Source: Leucobacter_A sp035514995
GTDB lineage: Bacteria > Actinomycetota > Actinomycetes > Actinomycetales > Microbacteriaceae
Assembly (NCBI GenBank): GCA_035514995.1
Contig: DATJCC010000106.1
Location: 1 to 13,148, forward strand
DNA length: 13,148 nucleotides
Direction: 5' to 3'
Shown: piece after piece, positions 1 through 5,730 of the stretch
Numbering within the stretch: position 1 is the first letter of the stretch
How the letters are laid out: each line of letters begins with the position of its first letter
The notes under the pieces: generated by a model
Databases searched by the model: none
What the model was told of the DNA's origin: nothing
Seen by the model: only the letters and a program-made list of their open reading frames with translations
Position numbers and translations under genes: made by a program

Positions 1-1
1 G

Positions 2-67
2 CCTACAGAACAGGAACTTCTCACAGAAATTCGTGATCTTTTAAAGCAAAACAACAAATTGGAATAG
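2..67 (+). CDS. mscL: Large-conductance mechanosensitive channel MscL, C-terminal end only
   Basis: Only the last 21 codons and the TAG stop are in the window; the gene enters from the left edge. The visible peptide contains LLTEIRDLLKQNN, which matches the conserved cytoplasmic C-terminal helix of MscL (the E. coli protein ends with LLTEIRDLLKEQNN before its last residues). MscL is a homopentameric inner-membrane channel that opens under membrane tension to release solutes after osmotic downshock; this helix forms the cytoplasmic bundle. The pore-forming helices lie outside the window. The stop codon is immediately followed by the 3' end of a tRNA gene on the opposite strand, leaving no intergenic base. 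The identification rests on a short but distinctive motif. Confidence 0.8.
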   Translation, partial: PTEQELLTEIRDLLKQNNKLE

Positions 68-140
68 TGCCCCAGGTAGGAATCGAACCTACGACCCCTT
101 CTTTAGGAGAGAAGTGCTCTATCCACTGAGCTACTGAGGC
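68..140 (-). tRNA. tRNA-Arg, anticodon CCU
   Basis: Reading the minus strand gives a complete 73-nt cloverleaf. The acceptor stem GCCTCAG pairs with CTGGGGC (one G-T wobble), the D stem is GCTC/GAGC, the anticodon stem is CTTCT/AGAAG around the loop CTCCTAA, and the T arm is GTAGG-TTCGATT-CCTAC. The anticodon is CCT, so it reads AGG arginine codons. The discriminator base is A. The three bases after it are CTA, so the CCA end is not encoded and must be added enzymatically. The 3' end abuts the mscL stop codon on the other strand. Confidence 0.97.
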
Positions 141-150
141 ATACTCGACT

Positions 151-156
151 ATTGTA
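151..156 (-). promoter_or_regulatory. Probable -10 element of the tRNA-Arg promoter
   Basis: The minus strand reads TACAAT (5 of 6 to TATAAT) ending 10 bases before the tRNA 5' end, which would place transcription start about 4-5 bases ahead of the mature tRNA. A TTGTAA at 177-182 could be a -35 element, but the 20-base spacer is long, so only the -10 is reasonably supported. Confidence 0.45.
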
Positions 157-182
157 CAGAAATATTTGCAATCGTTTTACAA

Positions 183-223
183 ATGAGTTAGGCCCGGAGG
201 ATTACCTACCGGGCCAAACTCAT
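183..223 (-). terminator. Strong hairpin, likely terminator of the NlpC/P60 gene
   Basis: The arms at 183-197 and 209-223 pair over 15 positions with a single A-A mismatch, around an 11-base loop; the core is GGCCCGG/CCGGGCC. It begins 9 bases past the stop of the minus-strand NlpC/P60 gene, the expected place for a terminator. The tract after the hairpin on the minus strand is only TTGTAAAA, so the U-run is poor. It could act bidirectionally, since it is nearly symmetric, or serve as an mRNA-stabilising 3' structure. Confidence 0.6.
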
Positions 224-232
224 CAAATAAAA

Positions 233-1003
233 TTAGTTAGGGCGAACTATCGAAGTTGGGACTGGTCCAGCATATGCAGCACTAACTGCCATGTGTGCAG
301 TTCCGAGACCACCAGGACCCACTCCGCCGTGCACAGCCATGCCGCCGCCGGTTGCGATTGCAACGTGAGCGCCCTGCCAAACGAGGATGTCACCAGGAAG
401 AATTTCAGACCCACCCGGAAGAACAGTGCCGAACTGAGTCCAATCGCCCAGCCCCGGACCGCGGTCATAGCCGCCGTGATCACGTCGAGTGTCTCTGCCC
501 ATAGCAGCCAAGGTGTTCTGCACAAGGTCAGTGCAGTCTTGAGCTACACCAAGTTGCGAGAAGGCTGAACCAACCATTCCCGAAGCGCCTGCGCCGGCAG
601 GAACAGAAGATGACACAGCTTGAACGGGAGCGGCCTGCTGTGTTTCCTGAGAAGCTTGTGCTTGCTCAGCTTCCAATGCACGCTGTTGTTCTTCACGCTC
701 TTCTTCTAGTCTGGCTTCCTCTGCCGAACGCTCTGCTTCAAGCAGTTCAACATTTTCGCCTACAGCGAGAGCCGCTATATCAAACTCTGTTTCAGGCAAA
801 TCTAATGTTTTTAATGTCTGAGCTGCTTGACTTGCATACTGCACTTCAGCTGGAGCTTGAGGTGCTGAGTATGCGGGGAGAGCAAAAGTGCCTACTAGAC
901 CGGCACTAACCAGCCCAGCAAACGCTGTTTTGGTTACCTTTTTTATCGAATTATGCTTGGTTGTTGACTGAGCCCTATTTGTTGAGCTGTCTGTCTGAGC
1001 CAA
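233..1003 (-). CDS. Secreted NlpC/P60-type cell-wall peptidase (likely endopeptidase)
   Basis: The 256-residue product has an exported, three-part layout. Residues 1-25 are polar and end with basic residues, 26-46 are hydrophobic, and a signal-peptidase-like site follows AYSA near residue 47. Residues 84-120 are rich in E, A, R and Q and probably form a coiled coil. Residues 141-256 look like an NlpC/P60 papain-fold domain, with the probable catalytic Cys157 in QDCTDLV and His213 in GAHVAIA, and a second conserved-looking His225. Such enzymes cut peptide bridges in peptidoglycan during division and remodelling. The start is a TTG preceded by AGGCGA five bases upstream; no in-frame ATG is available near it. 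The catalytic assignment comes from motif position, not from an alignment. The gene is downstream of gdhA on the same strand but has a 141-base leader with its own promoter-like elements. Confidence 0.82.
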   Translation of the reverse strand: MAQTDSSTNRAQSTTKHNSIKKVTKTAFAGLVSAGLVGTFALPAYSAPQAPAEVQYASQAAQTLKTLDLPETEFDIAALAVGENVELLEAERSAEEARLEEEREEQQRALEAEQAQASQETQQAAPVQAVSSSVPAGAGASGMVGSAFSQLGVAQDCTDLVQNTLAAMGRDTRRDHGGYDRGPGLGDWTQFGTVLPGGSEILPGDILVWQGAHVAIATGGGMAVHGGVGPGGLGTAHMAVSAAYAGPVPTSIVRPN

Positions 1004-1144
1004 TGTTGTCGCCTAACGTTGATTAATAAAAACTTGAAATTGCGGTTAGCAAACTTAAAACCTTGTCCAGGTTAACCTAATATAACGAAATTGTCACGTT
1101 CTGCTCGAAAAACCTTTAAGTTTTAGTTTAGGTGTATACAGGAT
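1004..1144 (-). promoter_or_regulatory. Leader/promoter region of the NlpC/P60 gene, with palindrome and iron-box-like half-site
   Basis: Between the gdhA stop and the NlpC/P60 start the minus strand carries a -10-like TATATT (1079-1084). It runs straight into TTAGGTTAACCT, which contains the 10-bp palindrome AGGTTAACCT at 1069-1078. The first part resembles one half of the DtxR/IdeR iron box (consensus TTAGGTTAGSCTAACCTAA), but the second half is poor. Just upstream is GTGAC-N6-GTTAT, an 11-base direct repeat of the sort bound by OmpR-family regulators. No good -35 is visible. The predicted leader is about 70 nt, too short for a c-di-AMP riboswitch. No gene or clear hairpin terminator for gdhA is seen here. 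Confidence 0.4.
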
Positions 1145-2497
1145 TCAGCAAAGACCCTGCGCAATCATCGCATCAGCAACCATCACAAAAGATGCTGTAT
1201 TGGCTCCAAGAATGTAATCTCCAGGGCTGCCATACCGCTGCGAAGCTTCATAAGTCGAATCGTGCACGTCCCGCATGATCGCGTGCAGTCTAGATTCGCT
1301 CTTCCCGAAATCCCAACGCGAGCGAGCCGCGTTTTGGCTCATCTCCAATGCAGAAGTGGCGACGCCTCCAGCATTAGCCGCTTTACCTGGCGCAAACAGC
1401 ACAGAGGCGTCACGCAGCAATTCGATCGCTTCGGGCGTCGTCGGCATATTGGCGCCCTCTACAACTGCCTTAACCCCATTTTTAATCATCGTGAGGGCAT
1501 CATCTTTAGAAATCTCATTTTGAGTTGCACACGGAAAAGCATAATCAACGGGCACATCCCAAACTGATCCCCCTTTTATGTGCCGTGCCGATGGCTTCCG
1601 TTTCGCGTATTCGCTGAGCCGGCCACGTTCAACTTCTTTAATCTGTTTTAGCAGATCAATGTCTATACCGTCTTCATCAACGATGTAACCGCCAGAATCA
1701 GAAACAGTTACAGTTTTACCTCCCAAGTGCTGGATTTTTTCAGCAGCATAGATAGCCACATTTCCAGAGCCTGAAACAGCCGCTGTTTTACCGTGAATTC
1801 CGCTACCGGCTTGAGCTAGCATCTGCTCAGCAAAATAAACGGCCCCATAACCAGTCGCTTGAGTGCGCACTTCTGCTCCGCCCCAAAGTTTACCTTTACC
1901 CGTTAGCACCCCAGCTTCATGGCGGTTAGCAAGCCTTCTATACTGACCAAACAGGTAACCGATCTCTCTTGCGCCGACTCCAACGTCTCCAGCGGGCACA
2001 TCGGTTTGCTCGCCAATATGCCGATAAAGCTCAGTCATAAAGCTTTGACAGAAACGCATCACTTCCGTATCGCTTAAACCACGCGGATCAAAATCAGCAC
2101 CGCCTTTACCCGCGCCTATCCCCTGTCGGGTAAGAGCATTCTTAAATATCTGTTCAAAGCCCAAAAATTTAATAATCCCAACATTAACGCTGGGGTGAAA
2201 TCTGATACCGCCCTTATAGGGGCCTAGCGCAGAGCTGAACTGAATTCTGTACCCACGATTAACACGCACCTGATTATCGTCGTCAAACCAAGGAACTCTG
2301 AACATTATTTGCCGTTCAGGCTCAATCAATCTGTCTAAAACTCTGGCTTCTATATATTCAGGGTGTTCGCGTAGCACAGGGGCCAAACTTGTGAGCACCT
2401 CATCAACTGCTTGAAGATATTCTGGCTGATGCACGTCTCGTCGATGGGCGATAGCTTTCACTTCAGCCACATATTTTTCTGGGGTATATGTGCTCAC
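1145..2497 (-). CDS. gdhA: NADP-specific glutamate dehydrogenase
   Basis: This 450-residue enzyme reversibly aminates 2-oxoglutarate to glutamate with NADPH and ammonium, the high-ammonium entry of nitrogen into the cell. It aligns along its whole length with the hexameric bacterial GdhA family (about 447 residues in E. coli). Visible landmarks are the substrate site GPYKGGIRFHPSVN with Lys95, FKNAL with Lys119, the catalytic Lys131 in GAGKGGADFDP, Asp171 in VPAGDVGVGAREIGY, the Rossmann loop GSGNVA at 243-248 followed by SDS at 266, and the near C-terminal APGKAANAGGVATS. One small oddity is GAGKGG where the family usually has GGGKGG. The start is GTG, fixed by AGGAGG five bases upstream (2503-2508). 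It follows dtxR by 55 bases on the same strand; a TATTAT at 2515-2520 could be a separate -10, so it may be co-transcribed or have its own promoter. Confidence 0.97.
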   Translation of the reverse strand: MSTYTPEKYVAEVKAIAHRRDVHQPEYLQAVDEVLTSLAPVLREHPEYIEARVLDRLIEPERQIMFRVPWFDDDNQVRVNRGYRIQFSSALGPYKGGIRFHPSVNVGIIKFLGFEQIFKNALTRQGIGAGKGGADFDPRGLSDTEVMRFCQSFMTELYRHIGEQTDVPAGDVGVGAREIGYLFGQYRRLANRHEAGVLTGKGKLWGGAEVRTQATGYGAVYFAEQMLAQAGSGIHGKTAAVSGSGNVAIYAAEKIQHLGGKTVTVSDSGGYIVDEDGIDIDLLKQIKEVERGRLSEYAKRKPSARHIKGGSVWDVPVDYAFPCATQNEISKDDALTMIKNGVKAVVEGANMPTTPEAIELLRDASVLFAPGKAANAGGVATSALEMSQNAARSRWDFGKSESRLHAIMRDVHDSTYEASQRYGSPGDYILGANTASFVMVADAMIAQGLC

Positions 2498-2502
2498 CAG
2501 AT

Positions 2503-2508
2503 CCTCCT
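2503..2508 (-). promoter_or_regulatory. Perfect Shine-Dalgarno of gdhA
   Basis: The minus strand reads AGGAGG with a five-base spacer to the GTG start. It is the only full consensus ribosome-binding site I see in the window and supports the GTG over any later ATG. It suggests high translation of gdhA. Confidence 0.85.
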
Positions 2509-2552
2509 ACCGCAATAATACATATGCTGTTTTCATGTTTAATCTAAAAATT

Positions 2553-3257
2553 TTACGCTTCTACGAAAATGAATGTGGCAAAATCTTGATGCATCTCGAT
2601 GGCCGCTTCAGCGCCTTCAGCTTGCGCCCTCACATATTCGCCATCGACCTCGAACTTGACTGTGTTACCCGGCACAACTCCAGCTTCAGCGAGACTCACT
2701 AACATCTCAGGATCGACTTGAGCAGGTTCCGCCAACCTACGCACAGTGGCGGTAGCTGTCTTATTATCTTCTAGTAGCTTTGTTACAGACAATATTTTGG
2801 TCGAGCTGCGAGATTGAGCTGCGCTTTGAGTTGTCTCAATCCCAAGCTCTGCCAGTCCAGGTATCGGGTTTCCGTAAGGAGATTCAGTTGGGTAGCCAAG
2901 CATTTTTAAGAGTTTGCGCTCTACATGCTCGCTCATTACATGTTCCCAACGACATGCTTCCTCATGCACAAACTCCCATTCGAGCCCGATAACGTCAGAG
3001 AGCAGGCGTTCGGCGAGTCGGTGCTTGCGCATCACATGAATAGCTTTTTCACGGCCCTCGATTGTCAGCTCGAGCCTGCGCTCAGGGGTTACAACTACAA
3101 GACCGTCTCGTTCCATGCGACCAACGGTTTGCGAAACCGTTGGCCCGGAGTGATTCAGCCTTTCAGAGATTCGAGCGCGCAACGGCGGCACACCCTCCTC
3201 TTCCAGCTCGAGGATCGTGCGCAGATACATCTCAGTGGTGTCTATCAGATCTACCAT
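2553..3257 (-). CDS. dtxR: Iron-dependent transcriptional regulator, DtxR/IdeR family
   Basis: This 234-residue protein is a metal-activated repressor expected to bind Fe(II) and control iron uptake, storage and related genes. Residues 1-73 form the winged helix (TTEMYLRTI at 7-15, HSGPTVSQTVGRMERDG at 36-52) and 74-140 the dimerisation/metal domain. The metal ligands sit at the same numbers as in Corynebacterium DtxR: Met10, His79, His98, Cys102, Glu105 and His106, in KHRLAERLL and EEACRWEHVMSEHVE. After GNPIPGL comes a variable linker, then an SH3-like FeoA-type domain from about 152 to the end. Cys102 and the full site argue for an iron rather than manganese (MntR) regulator. The ATG start has GAGGG six bases upstream. 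It diverges from serC and lies upstream of gdhA. The family assignment is very strong; the metal is inferred from the ligands. Confidence 0.95.
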   Translation of the reverse strand: MVDLIDTTEMYLRTILELEEEGVPPLRARISERLNHSGPTVSQTVGRMERDGLVVVTPERRLELTIEGREKAIHVMRKHRLAERLLSDVIGLEWEFVHEEACRWEHVMSEHVERKLLKMLGYPTESPYGNPIPGLAELGIETTQSAAQSRSSTKILSVTKLLEDNKTATATVRRLAEPAQVDPEMLVSLAEAGVVPGNTVKFEVDGEYVRAQAEGAEAAIEMHQDFATFIFVEA

Positions 3258-3358
3258 TGTTATCCCTCACACTCGCATAGCTTTACCACTACACGAAATA
3301 TAGCCTACCGGTTACTTGATATACAGTTTCACATTCTTCAGGTGTTTAAACTTGTAGT
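3258..3358. promoter_or_regulatory. Divergent promoter region between dtxR and serC
   Basis: The 101 bases hold start signals in both directions. On the minus strand a TATATT at 3297-3302 lies about 40 bases before the dtxR ATG, and the Shine-Dalgarno GAGGG is at 3264-3268. On the plus strand TAAACT at 3347-3352 is followed by six bases and then the serC ATG, the spacing of a leaderless promoter. No convincing -35 hexamers and no full iron box are seen. The ACCGGT palindrome at 3307-3312 is the only symmetric element I noticed. Confidence 0.45.
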
Positions 3359-4474
3359 ATGTCAGAAATCACAATCCCCTCTTCTATGCTTCCCTCCGAT
3401 GGCCGTTTCGGGTGTGGGCCATCTAAAGTTCGTGCAGAACAAATTGACTTTATGCAGTCACTAACACCATCAATCATGGGAACCTCGCACAGACAGGCGC
3501 CCGTAAAAAATTTAGTGGCAAGTATTCAAGCTGAATTGTTGGAGCTTTTCAACGCTCCGGAGGGATACGAAATCCTACTCGGCAACGGTGGAGCAACAAC
3601 TTTTTGGGATTCAGCAGTGCACTCACTGATATCTAATCGTAGTCAGCACTTAGCCTTTGGCGAGTTTGGAGCAAAATTTGCGACAGCTGCAAGCAAAGCA
3701 CCATTTTTATTGGAACCTGACATTCGCTCAGCAGCCCCAGGTGCACGAAGTTTTGCTGAACCAGTTTCAGGGATAGATATTTATGCATACCCTCAAAATG
3801 AGACTTCAACGGGTGTCATGGTTGAAGTCTCTCGCATTCACGCTGACGCTGATGCGCTCACAGTTGTTGACGCAACAAGCGCAGCAGGTGGCATCAATTT
3901 TGACGCAAAAGCAGTGGATGTTTACTATTTTTCGCCCCAGAAAAACTTCGCTTCTGATGGGGGAATTTGGTTTGCTCTGGTTTCTCCTGCCGCGATTGCG
4001 CGAATCGAAAAAGTTGTCAGTAGTGGTCGTTATATTCCAGAAGTGTTAAACCTGTGGGGCGCGGTTACTAACTCTAGATTGCATCAGACGCTGAACACAC
4101 CCGCTATTTTAACGCTCGCCCTAATGTATGAGCAGATACGGTGGATCAACACAAATGGCGGTCTTTCTTGGGCCGATGCCCGCACACGCACATCTTCCTC
4201 ACTTCTTTATGATTGGGCAGAGAAAACCGAGGGTGCAAAACCTTTTGTTGCTAACCCTCAAGACAGATCGCAGGTCGTTGTCACAATCGATTTTGAGGAA
4301 AACATACCGGCATCTAAAATCTCAACGATACTTCGCGAAAATGGGATTGTTGACACAGAGCCCTACCGCAAACTCGGCCGCAACCAGCTACGAATCGCTA
4401 CCTTCACGGCAATTGATCCGAGCGATGTGCAGGCTCTGATCGCGTCTTTAGACTACGTTCTAGAACGCATCTGA
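3359..4474 (+). CDS. serC: Phosphoserine aminotransferase
   Basis: The 371-residue product is a fold-type I, PLP-dependent class V aminotransferase that converts 3-phosphohydroxypyruvate plus glutamate to phosphoserine plus 2-oxoglutarate, the second step of serine synthesis. It matches the actinobacterial SerC form (about 370-376 residues): RFGCGPSKVR near the start, GTSHRQAPVK at 41-50 for substrate binding, GNGGATTFWD at 76-85 for the cofactor phosphate, Asp171 in VVDATSAAGG contacting the pyridine ring, and the Schiff-base Lys195 in YFSPQKNFASDGG. RIATF near residue 346 is typical of the C-terminal domain. The ATG lacks a nearby Shine-Dalgarno, and a -10-like TAAACT lies six bases before it, so the mRNA is probably leaderless. 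It converges with the DUF3027 gene, with only 16 bases between the stops and no visible terminator. Confidence 0.95.
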   Translation: MSEITIPSSMLPSDGRFGCGPSKVRAEQIDFMQSLTPSIMGTSHRQAPVKNLVASIQAELLELFNAPEGYEILLGNGGATTFWDSAVHSLISNRSQHLAFGEFGAKFATAASKAPFLLEPDIRSAAPGARSFAEPVSGIDIYAYPQNETSTGVMVEVSRIHADADALTVVDATSAAGGINFDAKAVDVYYFSPQKNFASDGGIWFALVSPAAIARIEKVVSSGRYIPEVLNLWGAVTNSRLHQTLNTPAILTLALMYEQIRWINTNGGLSWADARTRTSSSLLYDWAEKTEGAKPFVANPQDRSQVVVTIDFEENIPASKISTILRENGIVDTEPYRKLGRNQLRIATFTAIDPSDVQALIASLDYVLERI

Positions 4475-4490
4475 CTTAGCCCTTGGAAAG

Positions 4491-4991
4491 CTACTCTTCT
4501 TCGTTATCGTTGAAGAGGTCAATATCGACTCCATCAATTTCATCATCGAAGTCAGAAAAGTCATTTTCTAAGAGATCATCTGCAGGGTCAACTTCGTCTT
4601 CTTCACGAAGTTGGTCAGCCGCTTTTCTAGCCGCTTCAGCCTCTTGAACGGCTTGTAATGTTTGAGCTTCGCGAAAGTCAGCTAAACGCTTAGACCATGG
4701 CACCCACTCTGGAGCTAAAAGCGAGTCTTCACCGGGTTGCAGATGGGTCTCACAGACGGTAACTGGCGCGTTTGGCTCTGCTTTAGTTACGGTTATAGCC
4801 CACTTCCAGCCCGGGTAGCCCGGCAGGAGAGACTCGTACAAAAGAGTGACCAGGTTTTCTTCATGCGCAACAACACCCGTTTGCGGGCCTACGTGTTCCA
4901 TCTGCGCAAACTCAAATAAAACGCTAAGTGCGACCTCCCCTGCGTTTAATAGATCAGGGTCGACATCGGTTGTTTCAAACTTCGAAGTCAT
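4491..4991 (-). CDS. DUF3027 family protein with acidic tail
   Basis: The function is unknown; the family (DUF3027) is largely actinobacterial. The 166-residue product shows the family core: an N-terminal helix region around 11-30, HVGPQTGVVAHEENLVTLLYE at 33-53, GYPGWKWAITV at 58-68, VTVCETHLQPGEDSLLAPEWVPW ending at residue 99, then a helical, Ala/Glu-rich stretch. The last 37 residues (130-166) contain 20 Asp/Glu and are surely disordered. I chose the ATG at 4991 because GGG sits six bases before it. A TTG two codons upstream (4997) is possible but would have no spacing to that signal. The start overlaps the end of the cold-shock gene by 17 bases, so translation is probably coupled. The conserved pairing with a cold-shock protein suggests a role in RNA metabolism or stress, but that is inference. 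Confidence 0.85.
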   Translation of the reverse strand: MTSKFETTDVDPDLLNAGEVALSVLFEFAQMEHVGPQTGVVAHEENLVTLLYESLLPGYPGWKWAITVTKAEPNAPVTVCETHLQPGEDSLLAPEWVPWSKRLADFREAQTLQAVQEAEAARKAADQLREEDEVDPADDLLENDFSDFDDEIDGVDIDLFNDNEEE

Positions 4992-5355
4992 CTGCAACCC
5001 GTCTCAGCAGGGTGGCCACTTTGCGCGAGTGTTTTCGCTCAGGGTATTGGCCCTGTTTTAGCTTCTCGCCCACGCCATCTAAAAGCTTCACTAAGTCTTC
5101 AACTATAAGCGCCATGTCATCAGCGGTCTTGCGATGCTTTCTAGCCAATCTTGGTGGGGCGTCAATTACTCGCACAGAGAGCGCCTGAAGGCCTCTCCTG
5201 CCATCAGCAACACCATACTCGACGCGAGTGCCAGCTGTAACAGTTACACCGTCGGGCAGAGCTGAGGCATGCAAATATACCTGGCCTCCATCATCGCCCG
5301 AGATGAAGCCAAAACCCTTCTCTTCGTCGAAGAATTTTACTTTGCCGCTTGGCAT
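4975..5355 (-). CDS. Cold-shock-domain protein with C-terminal helical extension
   Basis: This 126-residue protein has a cold-shock domain at 1-65: MPSGKVKFFDEEKGFGFI opens it, RNP1 is KGFGFIS (13-19) and RNP2 is VYLHAS (26-31). Such OB-fold proteins bind single-stranded RNA and DNA and act as RNA chaperones. Unlike the classic 67-residue Csp, it continues for about 60 more residues: a basic segment (RLARKHRK at 69-76), a probable helix at 79-101 and a second basic helix at 107-120. The same architecture is known in actinobacterial CspB-like proteins. The start is the ATG at 5355, supported by GGGAGA five bases upstream; seven extra codons upstream are open but lack support. A good vegetative promoter lies ahead, and the gene overlaps the following DUF3027 start. 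Confidence 0.92.
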   Translation of the reverse strand: MPSGKVKFFDEEKGFGFISGDDGGQVYLHASALPDGVTVTAGTRVEYGVADGRRGLQALSVRVIDAPPRLARKHRKTADDMALIVEDLVKLLDGVGEKLKQGQYPERKHSRKVATLLRRVADDFEV

Positions 5356-5387
5356 GTCAGTCTCCCTTTCATACATCAGGGTTTATC

Positions 5388-5417
5388 ATTACACCGTGCA
5401 AGTCTATCGTGTGACAA
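5388..5417 (-). promoter_or_regulatory. Vegetative promoter of the cold-shock/DUF3027 unit
   Basis: The minus strand has TTGTCA (5412-5417, 5 of 6 to TTGACA), an 18-base spacer and TGTAAT (5388-5393, 5 of 6 to TATAAT). Start of transcription would be near 5381, giving a leader of about 25 nt with the GGGAGA Shine-Dalgarno at 5361-5366. It is the best-matched promoter I found in the window. The short leader makes a long E. coli cspA-type thermosensing 5' UTR unlikely. Confidence 0.65.
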
Positions 5418-5440
5418 AGACAATATTCAGCCTGCCAGAG

Positions 5441-5446
5441 TAACCT
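5441..5446 (+). promoter_or_regulatory. Probable leaderless -10 element for the membrane protein/XPB unit
   Basis: TAACCT is followed by seven bases and then the ATG at 5454. This spacing places the start of transcription at or within a base of the A of the start codon. There is no Shine-Dalgarno ahead of that ATG, which fits a leaderless transcript. No clear -35 is seen. The element would drive the three-gene set up to XPB. Confidence 0.4.
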
Positions 5447-5453
5447 GATAAGA

Positions 5454-5726
5454 ATGAGCCGAGATCTTTCCACCCCAAGCGCATTAGAACGCTTCCTAGC
5501 TTATGCAGCAGTTACTTTAATTGTCGCATCTGTCGGTTCATTTTTTGCAACGCTAATTGCAGCCCTGCTCGGAGTGAGCAGACAGACACTGGCAGTTGGG
5601 TTTTGGCCAGTTCTTACTTGGGTAGGTTATGTTGGATTACCCGTCGGATTCGGACTAGTTTTGGCGCTTGTTTTAGTGACCAGGAATCGACGTTTACGTT
5701 CACTAGGAGACGAAAAGAATCGCTAA
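5454..5726 (+). CDS. Small two-helix membrane protein of unknown function
   Basis: I do not recognise a named family. The 90-residue product has two hydrophobic segments that should span the membrane, about residues 15-40 (AAVTLIVASVGSFFATLIAA within it) and 47-76 (WVGYVGLPVGFGLVLALVLV within it), a short polar N-terminus, and a basic tail (TRNRRLRSLGDEKNR) expected to face the cytoplasm. Small two-helix proteins at this position are seen in other actinobacteria, sometimes with arbitrary transporter names. It is the first gene of a tight set; the helicase-associated gene starts four bases after its stop. Co-transcription with a DNA helicase pair is seen directly; a functional link is not shown. 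It could simply sit at the head of the operon. Confidence 0.75.
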   Translation: MSRDLSTPSALERFLAYAAVTLIVASVGSFFATLIAALLGVSRQTLAVGFWPVLTWVGYVGLPVGFGLVLALVLVTRNRRLRSLGDEKNR

Positions 5727-5730
5727 GCCT

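Noticed and set aside
152..568. Open frame opposite the NlpC/P60 gene
   Set aside because: It is the mirror of a well-supported coding sequence, has no ribosome-binding site and no recognisable domain.
1004..1144. Possible c-di-AMP (ydaO-type) riboswitch before the NlpC/P60 gene
   Set aside because: Such riboswitches often precede cell-wall hydrolases in actinobacteria, but the predicted leader is only about 70 nt and I see none of the conserved paired core.
3307..3312. ACCGGT palindrome in the dtxR-serC spacer as an iron box
   Set aside because: Flanking bases do not extend the symmetry and do not match the DtxR consensus.
2925..3464. Long plus-strand open frame spanning dtxR antisense and the serC start
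   Set aside because: It overlaps two strongly supported genes, and its composition (many His, Phe, Cys) is that of antisense sequence.
4992..4997. TTG start for DUF3027 two codons earlier
   Set aside because: The GGG signal would directly touch the TTG with no spacer, whereas it is six bases from the ATG at 4991.
5356..5376. Seven-residue N-terminal extension of the cold-shock protein
   Set aside because: Cold-shock domains normally begin at the MxxGxVKFF motif, and the GGGAGA ribosome-binding site lies within the extension.
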